This document shows positions 9,021 to 18,210 of a stretch of 64,000 bases of DNA, piece by piece. The stretch comes from Vibrio sp. S9_S30 (GTDB lineage: Bacteria > Pseudomonadota > Gammaproteobacteria > Enterobacterales > Vibrionaceae). Location: NCBI RefSeq assembly GCF_014694455.1, contig NZ_JAAUWT010000018.1, positions 1-64,000 of the forward strand, given 5' to 3'. The stretch's first letter is position 1. Every line of letters begins with the position of its first letter. The position numbers and the translations under genes were made by a program. Below the pieces are notes generated by a model, which was not told the DNA's origin, did not search any database, and saw nothing but the letters and a program-made list of their open reading frames with translations.

Positions 9021-9698
9021 ATTAACATTTGAAAATAGTTGCTGATTCTATTCGGTTATTAAGTAAAAGAAATGCGTAATTAATTTATTGTGTTAAGTAA
9101 TATTAACTCCGTATGTTAAGTGTTTGAAACAACGTATGTTTATCTTTTGTGTCTCGTGTAACAGTATGTAACAAAGAGATAGAATTGAGCTGATTGAAGA
9201 ATTTTACCATCTGGTGTATCAACATGAATAATGGATAGGGAAGTATGATTGATGATAAATTTTAGCGACTTAGCACTTGGAATGTGACTCGATGTGAAAA
9301 TTGAGTACAAAAGGGGAATGATGGTTTGAGCTAAATAGATATTTTTTAGGGTGGGTCTACTTTTCCCAAAGGGGGGAAAGCAAGGCGGATGGAAAGAATC
9401 GGTCAAATAATATTTGGAAACGAATAACTAATGGTATTTCTAAACGAAAGGAAAAAAACGTTGTTTCTAAATTGTAAATTATTAATGCAATGATGAATAC
9501 ATATTCTCAATAAGTGCCTATTAGGCAGGGATTAATGCATATAAAGCCGCTATAAATAGGTTACTAAAAATGGATGTGTTAAAAACTTGTTTCATTAGAA
9601 AATCTTATTTGAATATCTAATAAAAGTCATTTTTTGAAATTTGAAAATAAGAATATTATCTGAGCTGTCAAGTAAACAGAATAATTTGTGAGGCAATC
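9021..9698. other. Gene-poor AT-rich intergenic region
   Basis: About 680 bases between the chemoreceptor start and a 63-residue gene. An 88-codon minus-strand ORF at 9140-9406 has no ribosome site and an unconvincing composition, so I do not call it. The right third is very AT-rich and probably carries the promoter of the 63-residue gene. I see no repeat or RNA structure. Confidence 0.4.
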
Positions 9699-9890
9699 AT
9701 GGCACAGGTAATGCACATTGAAACAGTAGCAACTCCAGAGTCTATGGGAACGAAGACCTATGCGTTAAATATCAAAGGATTGATTGCTCATTTGTTGGAT
9801 ATCTTATTTGTAGAAAGCAAAGTGGAACCAAAGCACAATGTTGGTCAGCTTTCTTCTTATCTACAACGTGATATCGGACTTTATCGCTAA
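9699..9890 (+). CDS. Small 63-residue protein of unknown function
   Basis: The ATG at 9699 has TGAGG 5 bases upstream and the gene ends in front of a strong terminator, so it is probably real. The C-terminal YLQRDIGLYR recalls the end of short DUF1127-type proteins, which carry an L-x-DIGL motif. The middle part, ALNIKGLIAHLLDILFV, is amphipathic. There is no signal peptide or zinc ligand pattern. Function unknown; the DUF1127 resemblance is only suggestive. Confidence 0.6.
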   Translation: MAQVMHIETVATPESMGTKTYALNIKGLIAHLLDILFVESKVEPKHNVGQLSSYLQRDIGLYR

Positions 9891-9904
9891 CACCGTTACG
9901 CAAT

Positions 9905-9940
9905 AAAAAATGCCAGCTAAATTTAGCTGGCATTTTTTTA
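9905..9940. terminator. Bidirectional Rho-independent terminator
   Basis: A 24-base near-continuous palindrome (9910-9933; arm ATGCCAGCTAAA) is flanked by A-run and T-run. It serves the 63-residue gene on the plus strand and the PhnA-family gene on the minus strand. Confidence 0.9.
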
Positions 9941-9955
9941 CGAGCAAAATGCGCT

Positions 9956-10513
9956 TTATTTCTTTCGGCAATACTCAGCAATGATAAACATCGCCTGACC
10001 GTTTGCTTTGCCTTGAATATGTTTAGGATCGTCTGTTAACCCAATTCCACGAACGACAGTCCCTTGCTTAATCACTTGGCTTGAACCTTTAATTGGCAAG
10101 TCTTTAATGACAGTTACGTCGTCACCTTTTTTAAGTTCAACGCCATTTACATCACGTGGTTTTTCAGCATCATCATCCATGCCAATCTCCGCCCACTTCG
10201 CTACGTCGTCTTCTAGGTAAATCATATCTAGAGCATCTTGTGCCCAGCTTTCTGCCGACAAGCGCTTTAACTGACGCCAAGCCATGACTTGTACTGGCGC
10301 GACTGGGCTCCACATGCTGTCGTTTAGGCATCGCCAGTGGTTAATGTCCTGGGGGGCATCAATCTCATTCATGCATTTTCCACAAAGCATAATGGCATGG
10401 TCGACCGTGACCATGGAGTGAGGGGCAACAATATAAGGTTGTAGAGGCGATTGAGATGCGCACAATTCGCACTGTGAACCACAACGCTCTAACAGAGTCG
10501 ATTCAGTAGACAT
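9956..10513 (-). CDS. PhnA family zinc-ribbon protein
   Basis: A 185-residue protein with an N-terminal four-cysteine region (CGSQCELC...CGKC) and a C-terminal PhnA/YjdM domain (DVNGVELKKGDDVTVIKDLPIKGSSQVIKQGTVVRGIGLTDDPKHI). E. coli YjdM/PhnA is only about 110 residues, so this is the longer form with an inserted middle segment. Despite the name, the family is not needed for phosphonate breakdown in E. coli and its role is unclear. Phosphonoacetate hydrolases were once confused with it. No phn operon is nearby. Confidence 0.85.
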   Translation of the reverse strand: MSTESTLLERCGSQCELCASQSPLQPYIVAPHSMVTVDHAIMLCGKCMNEIDAPQDINHWRCLNDSMWSPVAPVQVMAWRQLKRLSAESWAQDALDMIYLEDDVAKWAEIGMDDDAEKPRDVNGVELKKGDDVTVIKDLPIKGSSQVIKQGTVVRGIGLTDDPKHIQGKANGQAMFIIAEYCRKK

Positions 10514-10648
10514 TAAGGTCTTACCTTTGTAGGAATAAGTGGTGTGTATTATGCATTTTATCCTTACGATGAAAAGGGTATTGATGCTATTAATCGTGCG
10601 ATATGTTTATTTCCTACTTTAAGCTTCTTATATATTTCATCGATATAA

Positions 10649-10670
10649 AAAAGAGCCCGAAGGCTCTTTT
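10649..10670. terminator. Bidirectional terminator between volA-like and phnA-like genes
   Basis: Arms AAAAGAGCC / GGCTCTTTT at 10649-10657 and 10662-10670 around a CGAA loop. A and T runs on either side allow it to work in both directions; the minus-strand volA-like gene ends just upstream of it. Confidence 0.8.
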
Positions 10671-10698
10671 ATGAACGTTACCTTTTATGAACGTTACC
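10667..10698. repeat. Tandem duplication of a 16-base unit
   Basis: The unit TTTTATGAACGTTACC occurs twice head to tail at 10667-10682 and 10683-10698, directly between the terminator and the volA-like stop codon. It is exact and probably a recent slippage duplication. Confidence 0.85.
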
Positions 10699-10705
10699 TA
10701 GACAC

Positions 10706-13153
10706 TTACTCTAATGTATCGGTATTCGTTACGGCAGGCGTCAAGCTGTCGTTTTCCAAGAAACTTGCGACAGTTTTTCTTGTTTCCTGTAAATGAGCCA
10801 GATCAGCATTGCCTATTTTGGGGCCCAGTAGAGTCGAATGAGTCGCCACCCCGTTAAACTGTATGAACGGTCTAGTGCCTGTATATGTCGTATTTGAGGA
10901 GCCCGTTATGGATGTTAAACCCAGTTTTGTGGCTAACGCTTCTGTTCCTACGAATATTGCTGTAGGAGATAAAGGAGTACTATTTGGGTTTTGCTCATAG
11001 TATCCATTGTTAGGTACAGTTTCGTCACCATCGGATTGAACAAGCATGGTTGGGAACACATTCCCGATGTCAAAATACTCTGCGCTTGAAGCTATGGAGT
11101 AGGGATCGACAGTATCAACCAGCGTTTGAGCCGCAACTTTGAAAGGAATGAGCTTTGCCTCCAACTCTTGCGCGTCACTTGGGTTAGCGGCCGCGAAGTT
11201 GTTGTAGCAGACAGCGTCTTCGAACGTGCAGCTTGCCGCATAGCTTGCATAGGATTCATCTGCTTCTTTCGCGAGGTTGTGTTTGATCTGAGGTCCAAAG
11301 CTTTTTGACGCAAAGAGCAACTCAGCAATATGTCCCCCTGCATTTGGGTATGCCCCAGAGCCGAATTTCAGGAAGTTATCAGAATCAGGTACAACGCTTG
11401 AAGCCGCTTGTGCTGTTGCAAGAGAGGTAAACCCAGTGATGCCCCCTAAAGAATGACCAAGCAATTTCACATTGGTATCAGAAATGGTGATCCCATCCAG
11501 TGGCGTAGACGTGAAGTCTGCTTTACCCAGTGCAATCCTAAGCCCAATCACATCCAAACTGCTTTGACGCATATTATCTCTCGCGACGGGGAGTGCTTTA
11601 AGATTCAGATAGTACAACGCATCTTTATTGGCTGAGACCGCATCATTTAGCGATCTCTCACCGTGTAGCGGGTGATCGATAGCGATAACCGCAAGATTCT
11701 GACTTGTTAGGTTAGCCGCGAATGCATACAAATTTTCTTTTGCAGACGTAATGCCATGTTGATAAATAACCAGTTTTGTATCCGCGTTCACTGTGCTTGG
11801 CGTAAAGAGTATGTAAGGAACATCTTGAACTGATTTGATTTTCGGTACGTATGAGTATTGGCTTGTTATGCGCGATGAATCTAATGGGCTACCGTCGGGT
11901 TTCTTCAAATCAACACCAACTAATTTGTTTTGCTCATCAGGGGTATTCAATTGAGTGGGGTTGATCTCCTTTGCAACCAATTGAGCGCCAATCACGCCTT
12001 TCAATGCATTATTTTGAAGTGCGTTACTTATGATCGCTAAGCTCGGCATTGCCGATTCAAATGGGGTAGTAGAAAACGTACTGAGTGACGTTTCTAAGAA
12101 GTATGGGAGCTTAACTGTGCCTCTAGAAACATTAACATTGGCGAAGCTTACTGCACCAGCAGCATAAATAGTTTCTATACCTGTACGTAAGGCATTTGAT
12201 GTTGCAGTGTCACCGTCCGCCACGTATTTTGTGAATGCTGCATCATCAGCCAATGCGTCAGAAAATAAGGATGGAGTGCCGAACGTCATGTTATACGCAT
12301 CGCTTAAATCGACAGAGTTTGGGTTAGCGGAATCTTTCCATAGTGCAGCCAAGTTATCACGATAGCCAGCTAACTTAGCGGTAGTGGAAAAGAGAACATC
12401 TCCAACTGATTGTGTAGAGAACCAAGCGCTGTAAACGATTTTGTCTGTATCAATGCCTTTCAATGCAGCGATTTTCTCTTGCCCTCTAATGAGAGCTTGT
12501 GCACTTGCAAGGCTACCCGATGTATAATCCACCGTTGATGTTTTTAAACTTGCGTAACTTTGAGATGTGCCGATGGCATTGCCGTCTGAATCGGTAATGT
12601 CGTCGGTAAGAACGAACATGTACTCGGATTTTTCATCAAATGGCTTGAGAGGTACGATGATTAGAGTGCTATCACTGCCATCATTGGCTTTCGCTACGGA
12701 TTGCGCGACAAAATCCACCCCGAAGGTCAACTCTGTTACGTCAGTAGGAACGAGCGTTTTGTCCGTTAATTTCTTCGCCAATTTAAAGATTCGAACACCG
12801 GAAGAGACGAGCTGAGAAGCTAAACCTTTACCTTCGAGTGAGATATAAATAGGCATTGAAGTGGAAAAACCGTCTGCGTACCCCATTCCCACTCGTGGGT
12901 TAGAAATGGATGTGTCGATGCCGGACGGAATGTTTAGAGTGCCGTCTTCTGGATTTAAAAAGAGATTGGTAGGCACTGGCACGCTTGCATCTTTTCCTAG
13001 CAAGGTAAATTTGATCGTTGTTGCTCGGTTTACTGACTCTGTAAGATAGGACTCAAAGTTGTTGGTTGGATCGCCAGTAACTTGGTTGTCATCACCACAC
13101 CCAGCCAGTATTGAAGCGGAAATAATGACCGCTAATAGTTTTATCTTAGTCAT
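10706..13153 (-). CDS. VolA-like outer-membrane lysophospholipase (lipoprotein)
   Basis: An 815-residue lipoprotein: MTKIKLLAVIISASILAGC ends in a lipobox with the acylated Cys at residue 19. The ATG at 13153 is preferred over an in-frame GTG 9 bases upstream because AGG sits 8 bases before it. The N-terminal half resembles the bacterial virulence-factor lipase N-terminal domain. The hydrolase part has the nucleophile elbow GHSLGG near residue 566. V. cholerae VolA is a surface-exposed lysophospholipase A that frees fatty acids from lysophosphatidylcholine, with FadL importing them. The gene order here, FadL first then lipase with 18 bases between, fits that system. Confidence 0.88.
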   Translation of the reverse strand: MTKIKLLAVIISASILAGCGDDNQVTGDPTNNFESYLTESVNRATTIKFTLLGKDASVPVPTNLFLNPEDGTLNIPSGIDTSISNPRVGMGYADGFSTSMPIYISLEGKGLASQLVSSGVRIFKLAKKLTDKTLVPTDVTELTFGVDFVAQSVAKANDGSDSTLIIVPLKPFDEKSEYMFVLTDDITDSDGNAIGTSQSYASLKTSTVDYTSGSLASAQALIRGQEKIAALKGIDTDKIVYSAWFSTQSVGDVLFSTTAKLAGYRDNLAALWKDSANPNSVDLSDAYNMTFGTPSLFSDALADDAAFTKYVADGDTATSNALRTGIETIYAAGAVSFANVNVSRGTVKLPYFLETSLSTFSTTPFESAMPSLAIISNALQNNALKGVIGAQLVAKEINPTQLNTPDEQNKLVGVDLKKPDGSPLDSSRITSQYSYVPKIKSVQDVPYILFTPSTVNADTKLVIYQHGITSAKENLYAFAANLTSQNLAVIAIDHPLHGERSLNDAVSANKDALYYLNLKALPVARDNMRQSSLDVIGLRIALGKADFTSTPLDGITISDTNVKLLGHSLGGITGFTSLATAQAASSVVPDSDNFLKFGSGAYPNAGGHIAELLFASKSFGPQIKHNLAKEADESYASYAASCTFEDAVCYNNFAAANPSDAQELEAKLIPFKVAAQTLVDTVDPYSIASSAEYFDIGNVFPTMLVQSDGDETVPNNGYYEQNPNSTPLSPTAIFVGTEALATKLGLTSITGSSNTTYTGTRPFIQFNGVATHSTLLGPKIGNADLAHLQETRKTVASFLENDSLTPAVTNTDTLE

Positions 13154-13171
13154 TGTGTACACCTGTCTGAA

Positions 13172-14422
13172 TTAGTTGAATGTGTAGTTAACTTGAAATG
13201 CAGTGATATAAGCTGAGCCTGAACTTTCAAAAGTCAGTTCTTGTTTGGCGCCATTTATTTCTTTAAACGTTCCACTCTTGCTTTGTACGAGAGCAAACCC
13301 TGCATCAAAGGTTAGGTTGTCACTGTATGCATAGGTCGCTCCAGCGGAATACCAAAAGCGGTCAGAATCCGGAATGCTCAACGTTGTTTTACCCGCTTGC
13401 TCATCAAGCGCCAAACCTGCCCTTAACGTCCATTCAGAATCCAGCGCGTAAGTTGCGCCAATTGAATAGCGGTTGTTGTCCTTATAGCTTTCTTCTTTCA
13501 AGAAGCAAACGCCGCTATTCAAGTCGCAGTCTGGGCTTGTTGCTCGAAGTTCTTTAAACTTATTCCACATGGTACGTTGCCAGCTATAGTGGACGCCCCA
13601 TTGGTCGTTCAACTGATGGAAACCGGAAAGTTCGAAAATATCAGGAAGCTCGATTTCCAATTTTCCCGTTACCGGGTTTTTTGTTAAATCTGATACTCGA
13701 ATTCCGGCGTGATCGGTGAATTTACCGTCATCAAAATTGAGGTTGACGGATGAGCGATAGCCCAATCCAAATCGATTATTTTCATCCAATTCATAGAGAG
13801 CACCGATATTCCAACCAAATCCGAAGGTGGTTCCCTCCATTGAGACCAGCTTGTCAGAGGGGGAGCCTAGTAAAAATGACGCCAATGCGCCTTTGTGGCG
13901 ATCCAATTCCGCAATGGCATAAACAAGGTTAACCCCTGCACCCACGCTGAACTTGTCGTTAACACGATAGGCAATATTCGGGTTGAGATTGACAGAAACT
14001 AAGGAGGTATTACCCGACATATCACCCGCAGCAATCGTGTCTGGGTAATCCGTACCTACGCCATAAGTCGTGAAGAGACCGACGCCCCAAGCCCATTTAT
14101 CATCAATTGGGCTAATGTAATAAGAAGCCGGGACAAACTGCATCGGAGCGACATCTTTGGAGTATTGGTTATTGGTGACGTCTTTCACGTTGACTTCTGG
14201 GTCGACGATAGAAAGTGCACCCGAAAACTGAGCTTTGTCGAAAAGTGTCATTGCTGCTGGGTTGCGTGCAAGTACGCTGGCGTTGTCTGCAACTGCAGCC
14301 TCACCAGAAAATGCGCGCCCCAAACCAGAAGCGGAGTGCTCAGCAACCTGGAATCCGGCTGCATTTACGTTACACGCGAACAATACGGATATTGTAAGCA
14401 GAGAGCAGTGCTTAATTTTCAT
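13172..14422 (-). CDS. fadL: FadL/OmpP1 family long-chain fatty acid porin
   Basis: A 416-residue outer-membrane beta barrel for long-chain fatty acids. The signal peptide is cut after NVNA. The mature N-terminus AGFQVAEHSASGLGRAFSGEAAVADNASVLARNPAAMTLF has the hatch-domain signature with the NPA motif. Alternating beta-strands fill the rest. The last strand ends YTFN rather than in a terminal Phe, a small departure from the usual outer-membrane signature. AAGG/GGGGA sequences precede the ATG. It is the first gene of a two-gene operon with the volA-like lipase. Vibrio genomes carry several FadL paralogs, so this need not be the main one. Confidence 0.92.
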   Translation of the reverse strand: MKIKHCSLLTISVLFACNVNAAGFQVAEHSASGLGRAFSGEAAVADNASVLARNPAAMTLFDKAQFSGALSIVDPEVNVKDVTNNQYSKDVAPMQFVPASYYISPIDDKWAWGVGLFTTYGVGTDYPDTIAAGDMSGNTSLVSVNLNPNIAYRVNDKFSVGAGVNLVYAIAELDRHKGALASFLLGSPSDKLVSMEGTTFGFGWNIGALYELDENNRFGLGYRSSVNLNFDDGKFTDHAGIRVSDLTKNPVTGKLEIELPDIFELSGFHQLNDQWGVHYSWQRTMWNKFKELRATSPDCDLNSGVCFLKEESYKDNNRYSIGATYALDSEWTLRAGLALDEQAGKTTLSIPDSDRFWYSAGATYAYSDNLTFDAGFALVQSKSGTFKEINGAKQELTFESSGSAYITAFQVNYTFN

Positions 14423-14689
14423 CCTTGGTCCCCTTGGGTAAGACTTGGTATTTGTGGGATAGCCAGTATGGCTATGAGTAATATTAAGACGGTGTAGCTA
14501 CTTTGTTAAACGGTTGTTTAAATCATAAGTATGAAATGAGAGCTGAGTGGGATTTTATGCGACGAGTGAATGGATTTCCACTCCTCACTCTCATTATAGC
14601 CAAGATATATGTGACTGAATTAACATTATTGAACGAGTGGTACGAATAGCACTCAGTAAAAGAATGATATTATCAAACCTATCAGTACG

Positions 14690-15469
14690 TTAAGTGCAAT
14701 TGGGTTTGTTGTTACTCGTCCCTTTTATTGATTCTATACGATTGGAAAGGTTAGAGATCCTTGTAGAATTAGACGGGTGTGTTGAAAGTATTTCAGGTGG
14801 GTTTTTTCCACCAGAGGCTTTGGCCATGTTTTTCCAGAGTTCTACACTTTGGTAAGGATCAAATCCAGATTTAGCCATCAAGTCGAGACCAAGCATATCC
14901 GCTTCGGATTCTTGGCTTCTACCATAAGGCATTAAAAAGCCGTACTGAACGCCGACGCCTAACATCCCCATTGCCAAGCTTTGGTATTCCGAATTTTGTA
15001 AACCAATGTTCGTTATTTGCAGCCCCACATTGGCCAGTTGTGAACTCGACAACCGCTCGTTACCATGATTGGCAAGAACGTGTGCGATTTCATGTCCAAT
15101 AACCGTTGCCAGTTGATCTTGGTTTTTGGCGACGTTGAGTAACCCTGTATAGACGCCAATTTTCCCACCCGGCAATGCAAATGCATTAACCTGGTCACTT
15201 TCAAAGACAATGACTTCCCATTCCTTAAAACTGGGTTGAGGGGGGATATGTTGGGTTATGGAGTCGGTAACGCAACGTACGTACGCATTTATTTTGCTAT
15301 CATTGCTTATCTTTTCTTTTTGCTTCATTTGTTCGAATGAGCTAAAGCCTAAATTTGCCATGTCGTTCGAAGAAAAAAGAAGCAACTGATCGCGACCAGT
15401 CGGGGATGTACTGCAAGAAGCGATCATCGTTGCGGTTGTAATAGCGATGGCTATCCGTTTTAACATCAT
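14690..15469 (-). CDS. M48 family metalloprotease lipoprotein
   Basis: A 259-residue zinc protease of the LoiP/YggG-BepA type, anchored as a lipoprotein (lipobox IASC, Cys19) and probably acting in the periplasm on outer-membrane proteins. The zinc motif is HEIAHVLANH (HExxH) near residues 125-134, and the third ligand glutamate is in ESEADMLGLDLMAKSGFDP. GGAG lies 7 bases before the first of two adjacent ATGs. The length and single M48 domain without TPR repeats favour a LoiP-like protein over BepA. Confidence 0.92.
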   Translation of the reverse strand: MMLKRIAIAITTATMIASCSTSPTGRDQLLLFSSNDMANLGFSSFEQMKQKEKISNDSKINAYVRCVTDSITQHIPPQPSFKEWEVIVFESDQVNAFALPGGKIGVYTGLLNVAKNQDQLATVIGHEIAHVLANHGNERLSSSQLANVGLQITNIGLQNSEYQSLAMGMLGVGVQYGFLMPYGRSQESEADMLGLDLMAKSGFDPYQSVELWKNMAKASGGKNPPEILSTHPSNSTRISNLSNRIESIKGTSNNKPNCT

Positions 15470-15534
15470 AAACGGGCTCCGTGTTTATGTTTCTGACTAA
15501 TTTAAATTATATCACTTCAAACAGGACAATTTGA

Positions 15535-15978
15535 ATGGCACTTCAAGCAAGTATATGGAAGAAAGACATCAGTCTCGATATTTTGAACGCTTCATCAAAA
15601 AACACGTTAATGGAGCATTTAAATATCGTATATACCGATATCACCGAGAGTACGATCAGTGCGACCATGCCAGTCTGTGCCATTACCCACCAACCGTTAG
15701 GTATGCTCCACGGGGGAGCGTCGGTAGTGTTGGCCGAATCGCTGGGTTCAATAGCGGCAAATTTTGCTGTTGATGATGAGCGCTATTGTGTGGGTTTAGA
15801 CATAAACGCTAACCATGTTCGTGCTATGCGCAAAGGTACCGTAACGGGGACAGCAAGCCCATTGCACTTAGGTATTTCAACACAGGTATGGCAAATAAAT
15901 TTGGTTGATGAACAAGAACGTTTGATTTGTACCAGCCGTTTAACGATTGCAGTAAAAACGCGTAAAGGTACGGTTTAA
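15535..15978 (+). CDS. menI: 1,4-dihydroxy-2-naphthoyl-CoA hydrolase (hotdog thioesterase)
   Basis: A 147-residue hotdog-fold thioesterase closely resembling E. coli MenI (YdiI). Both share the segments QPLGMLHGGASVVLAESLGS, GLDINANHVR and PLHLGISTQVWQI. In E. coli it hydrolyses 1,4-dihydroxy-2-naphthoyl-CoA in menaquinone synthesis, with the glutamate in VLAES as catalytic base; this residue is present. The stop codon overlaps the start of the next gene (TAATG), so the two are translationally coupled. Other men genes are not in the window. A broader acyl-CoA thioesterase role is possible. Confidence 0.88.
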   Translation: MALQASIWKKDISLDILNASSKNTLMEHLNIVYTDITESTISATMPVCAITHQPLGMLHGGASVVLAESLGSIAANFAVDDERYCVGLDINANHVRAMRKGTVTGTASPLHLGISTQVWQINLVDEQERLICTSRLTIAVKTRKGTV

Positions 15979-16211
15979 TGGTTATCTCCTTTAAAAGCGG
16001 AAAAGTGATAGCGACGCTCCATGAAGTTGTCGTCAAAATTGATGGTGACCATCGAGCAACGCTTCACTCTCAAGTTGATGCGATTACCCTCATAGGTAAA
16101 GGTGTGAACGTCATTACTTCTAATGGTTCAGAGACAAAATGGTCAGTAAAACTTGATAACGAGAAACAACTTACTGAGTTAGCCGAACATCTTGGGGTTC
16201 ATATCCAGTAA
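15978..16211 (+). CDS. DUF3389-like small protein
   Basis: A 77-residue protein starting on the last base of the menI stop codon, so it is co-translated with menI. The sequence (MVISFKSGKVIATLHEVVVKI...DAITLIGKGVNVITSNG...WSVKLDNEKQL) resembles the Vibrio DUF3389 family as I remember it. It is probably all beta with one C-terminal helix. There is no signal peptide and no known function. Confidence 0.65.
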   Translation: MVISFKSGKVIATLHEVVVKIDGDHRATLHSQVDAITLIGKGVNVITSNGSETKWSVKLDNEKQLTELAEHLGVHIQ

Positions 16212-16331
16212 GTAACCGTTATTGAAATAACGAGTCTGGACCGAGAAGCTGGCTTGGTGTAGAGCTTTGTTTAGTACGATGATAAAATAAGGAAATTTCT
16301 TGAACCTTCTCCTTGGAGAGTTTTCCTCATT

Positions 16332-18050
16332 ATGAGTAGCCCACGCCTTCGAAGTCAGTTTGAAACTCTATTCGAACATTACAATGGAACCGACAGTAAC
16401 GTTCAGTTAGAAGACATAACCGATATCCTGTTTTGTACTCGCCGAAATGCGCGGATCGTGCTTAACAAGCTAGCAGAAGAAGGGTGGATCGAATGGCATC
16501 CAGCCGCGGGCAGAGGGAAACTTTCACAGCTTATTTTTAGAAGAAACAAACAAGACGTTAGTGAAAACCTAGCCAAGCGCTATTTAGAGGAGGGGAAAAT
16601 CGGTCAAGCGCTGAACGTTTTGGAGCGCGATGCTACTCGATTAACTCAGGTCATTCAAGACTATTTGGGTCTACAGCATCAGCAAGGGGTGCAGGTAGTG
16701 CGATTACCCTATTATCGTGCGCTGAAAATGCTTAACCCTCACAAGCCGACACGTCGTTCAGAACAGCATATCATCAGACAAGTGTTTTCAGGGTTAACTA
16801 AGCTGGACGAAAATGAACAAGTTCAAGGCGATTTGGCGCATGATTGGGAAATGATCAATGCGACGCATTGGCGTTTTTACATTCGACCGGGTGTTCGTTG
16901 CCACAATGGCAATTTATTAGCTTTACAGGATGTTGTGCAAAGCTTAAAGCATTCGGCTTGTTGTCCAATGTTTGATCATATTGACAGGGTCGAAGAGGTG
17001 TCGGCCTATGTTGTCGATATTCACCTTTCTATGCCAGATTGGCATCTGCCGTTGTTGCTCACCGAAACCCAAGCAAAGATACTGCCTTCGAACCAACTTC
17101 CCGATGATCAAATGGATCGCATGCCAGTTGGCACGGGGCCTTATCGGGTATTACTCAATGATGATAAGCGATTAGTGCTGGAAGCGTTTGACGGGTATTT
17201 TGGGTTTAGACCACTCATTGATAAAGTCGAAGTGTGGGTGATTGATGAAACCTATTCAACACTGGTTTATCCAAGCCTTCAGCATCCAACGAAACCCGCG
17301 CATCGTGAGCACGAAGACGTTGAGCTTGATCCAGGCTGTACCTATTTATTATTGAACTTAAGACAAGGGTTAGCGAAAGATAAGCGTTGGGCAGACTATT
17401 TTTGTTCACGTTTAAACTGTTTCAATATTTTCGAACTCATGCCGAAAGACAAAATTGTGGAGCAGGGGCTTTTGCATGCTCATGGATTAAAGCCCGGTTG
17501 GTTCCACAGCCACCCCATGCCTAAAGTACTGGTACCTTCAAAAGACACGGTTGTAAAAGTGGCATACCACTGTTTTCACCCTGGTTTTAAAATGTACGCT
17601 CAAGCGATTGAGGAACTGTTAAAAAAAGACGGTCTGATGGTCGAATACATTCGATACGATGTAGAGCCAGAATGCATGGAAGACATTGACATTTGGATTA
17701 AACCAATGGGGATTAGCACAAACCGAGACGATGGATTACTGGGGTGGTTTTTAAGTTATGGTGATATACATAATATGTGTAAACCGGAACAATTCGAAAA
17801 ATGGCGAGCATTAATTAATCGTTGGCGTGCAGAGCCTGATTTAATGTTTCCTGCAAAACAGTTGGGAAAAGAGCTCGTGGAAAGCCAAGTTATTATTCCA
17901 ATGTTTCACTGTTGGATGGGGATAAGCAAGGATCAATGTGGTTCCCTACAAAATGCTAAAACCAACGCATTAGGGTGGTTTGATTTTAGTAACATATGGG
18001 TGAAGCCAGATACGACCATACCAGACGTAACCGAAGAGGATCGGCTATAG
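16332..18050 (+). CDS. SgrR family transcriptional regulator
   Basis: A 572-residue protein with an N-terminal SgrR-type winged helix (residues 1-110: RLRSQFETLFEHYNGTDSNVQLEDITDILFCTRRNARIVLNKLAEEGWIEW...AGRGKLSQLIF) fused to a solute-binding-protein domain of the SBP_bac_5 type used as a cytoplasmic ligand sensor. There is no signal peptide, as expected. E. coli SgrR activates the sRNA sgrS during sugar-phosphate stress, but Vibrio carries several SgrR-like proteins with unknown targets. The nearest ABC importer operon starts 2.6 kb downstream, and the EamA exporter is next; either could be a target. Confidence 0.9.
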   Translation: MSSPRLRSQFETLFEHYNGTDSNVQLEDITDILFCTRRNARIVLNKLAEEGWIEWHPAAGRGKLSQLIFRRNKQDVSENLAKRYLEEGKIGQALNVLERDATRLTQVIQDYLGLQHQQGVQVVRLPYYRALKMLNPHKPTRRSEQHIIRQVFSGLTKLDENEQVQGDLAHDWEMINATHWRFYIRPGVRCHNGNLLALQDVVQSLKHSACCPMFDHIDRVEEVSAYVVDIHLSMPDWHLPLLLTETQAKILPSNQLPDDQMDRMPVGTGPYRVLLNDDKRLVLEAFDGYFGFRPLIDKVEVWVIDETYSTLVYPSLQHPTKPAHREHEDVELDPGCTYLLLNLRQGLAKDKRWADYFCSRLNCFNIFELMPKDKIVEQGLLHAHGLKPGWFHSHPMPKVLVPSKDTVVKVAYHCFHPGFKMYAQAIEELLKKDGLMVEYIRYDVEPECMEDIDIWIKPMGISTNRDDGLLGWFLSYGDIHNMCKPEQFEKWRALINRWRAEPDLMFPAKQLGKELVESQVIIPMFHCWMGISKDQCGSLQNAKTNALGWFDFSNIWVKPDTTIPDVTEEDRL

Positions 18051-18126
18051 ATTTTCTTTAACAAGGCTGATCCAGCGCATCACAAGATGACGATTTGCCG
18101 CAAAAAGATTAACGCTTATACCATGT

Positions 18127-18164
18127 AATTATAAAACCAGCGAAAATAGGCTGGTTTTATAATT
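18127..18164. terminator. Perfect 15-bp stem, likely bidirectional terminator
   Basis: Arms AATTATAAAACCAGC / GCTGGTTTTATAATT at 18127-18141 and 18150-18164 with an 8-base loop, after the SgrR-type gene. The T run is broken (TTTTATAATT), so efficiency is uncertain. Confidence 0.7.
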
Positions 18165-18210
18165 GTAACAAGGCGATGATGAGTTTAATTACAAGGAATA
18201 GGTAAGCTCG

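Noticed and set aside
9140..9406. 88-codon minus-strand ORF
   Set aside because: No ribosome site, unconvincing composition, and it sits in AT-rich promoter-like DNA.
9956..10513. Phosphonoacetate hydrolase or phosphonate operon
   Set aside because: The sequence matches the PhnA/YjdM small-domain family, not the alkaline-phosphatase-fold hydrolase, and no phn genes are nearby.
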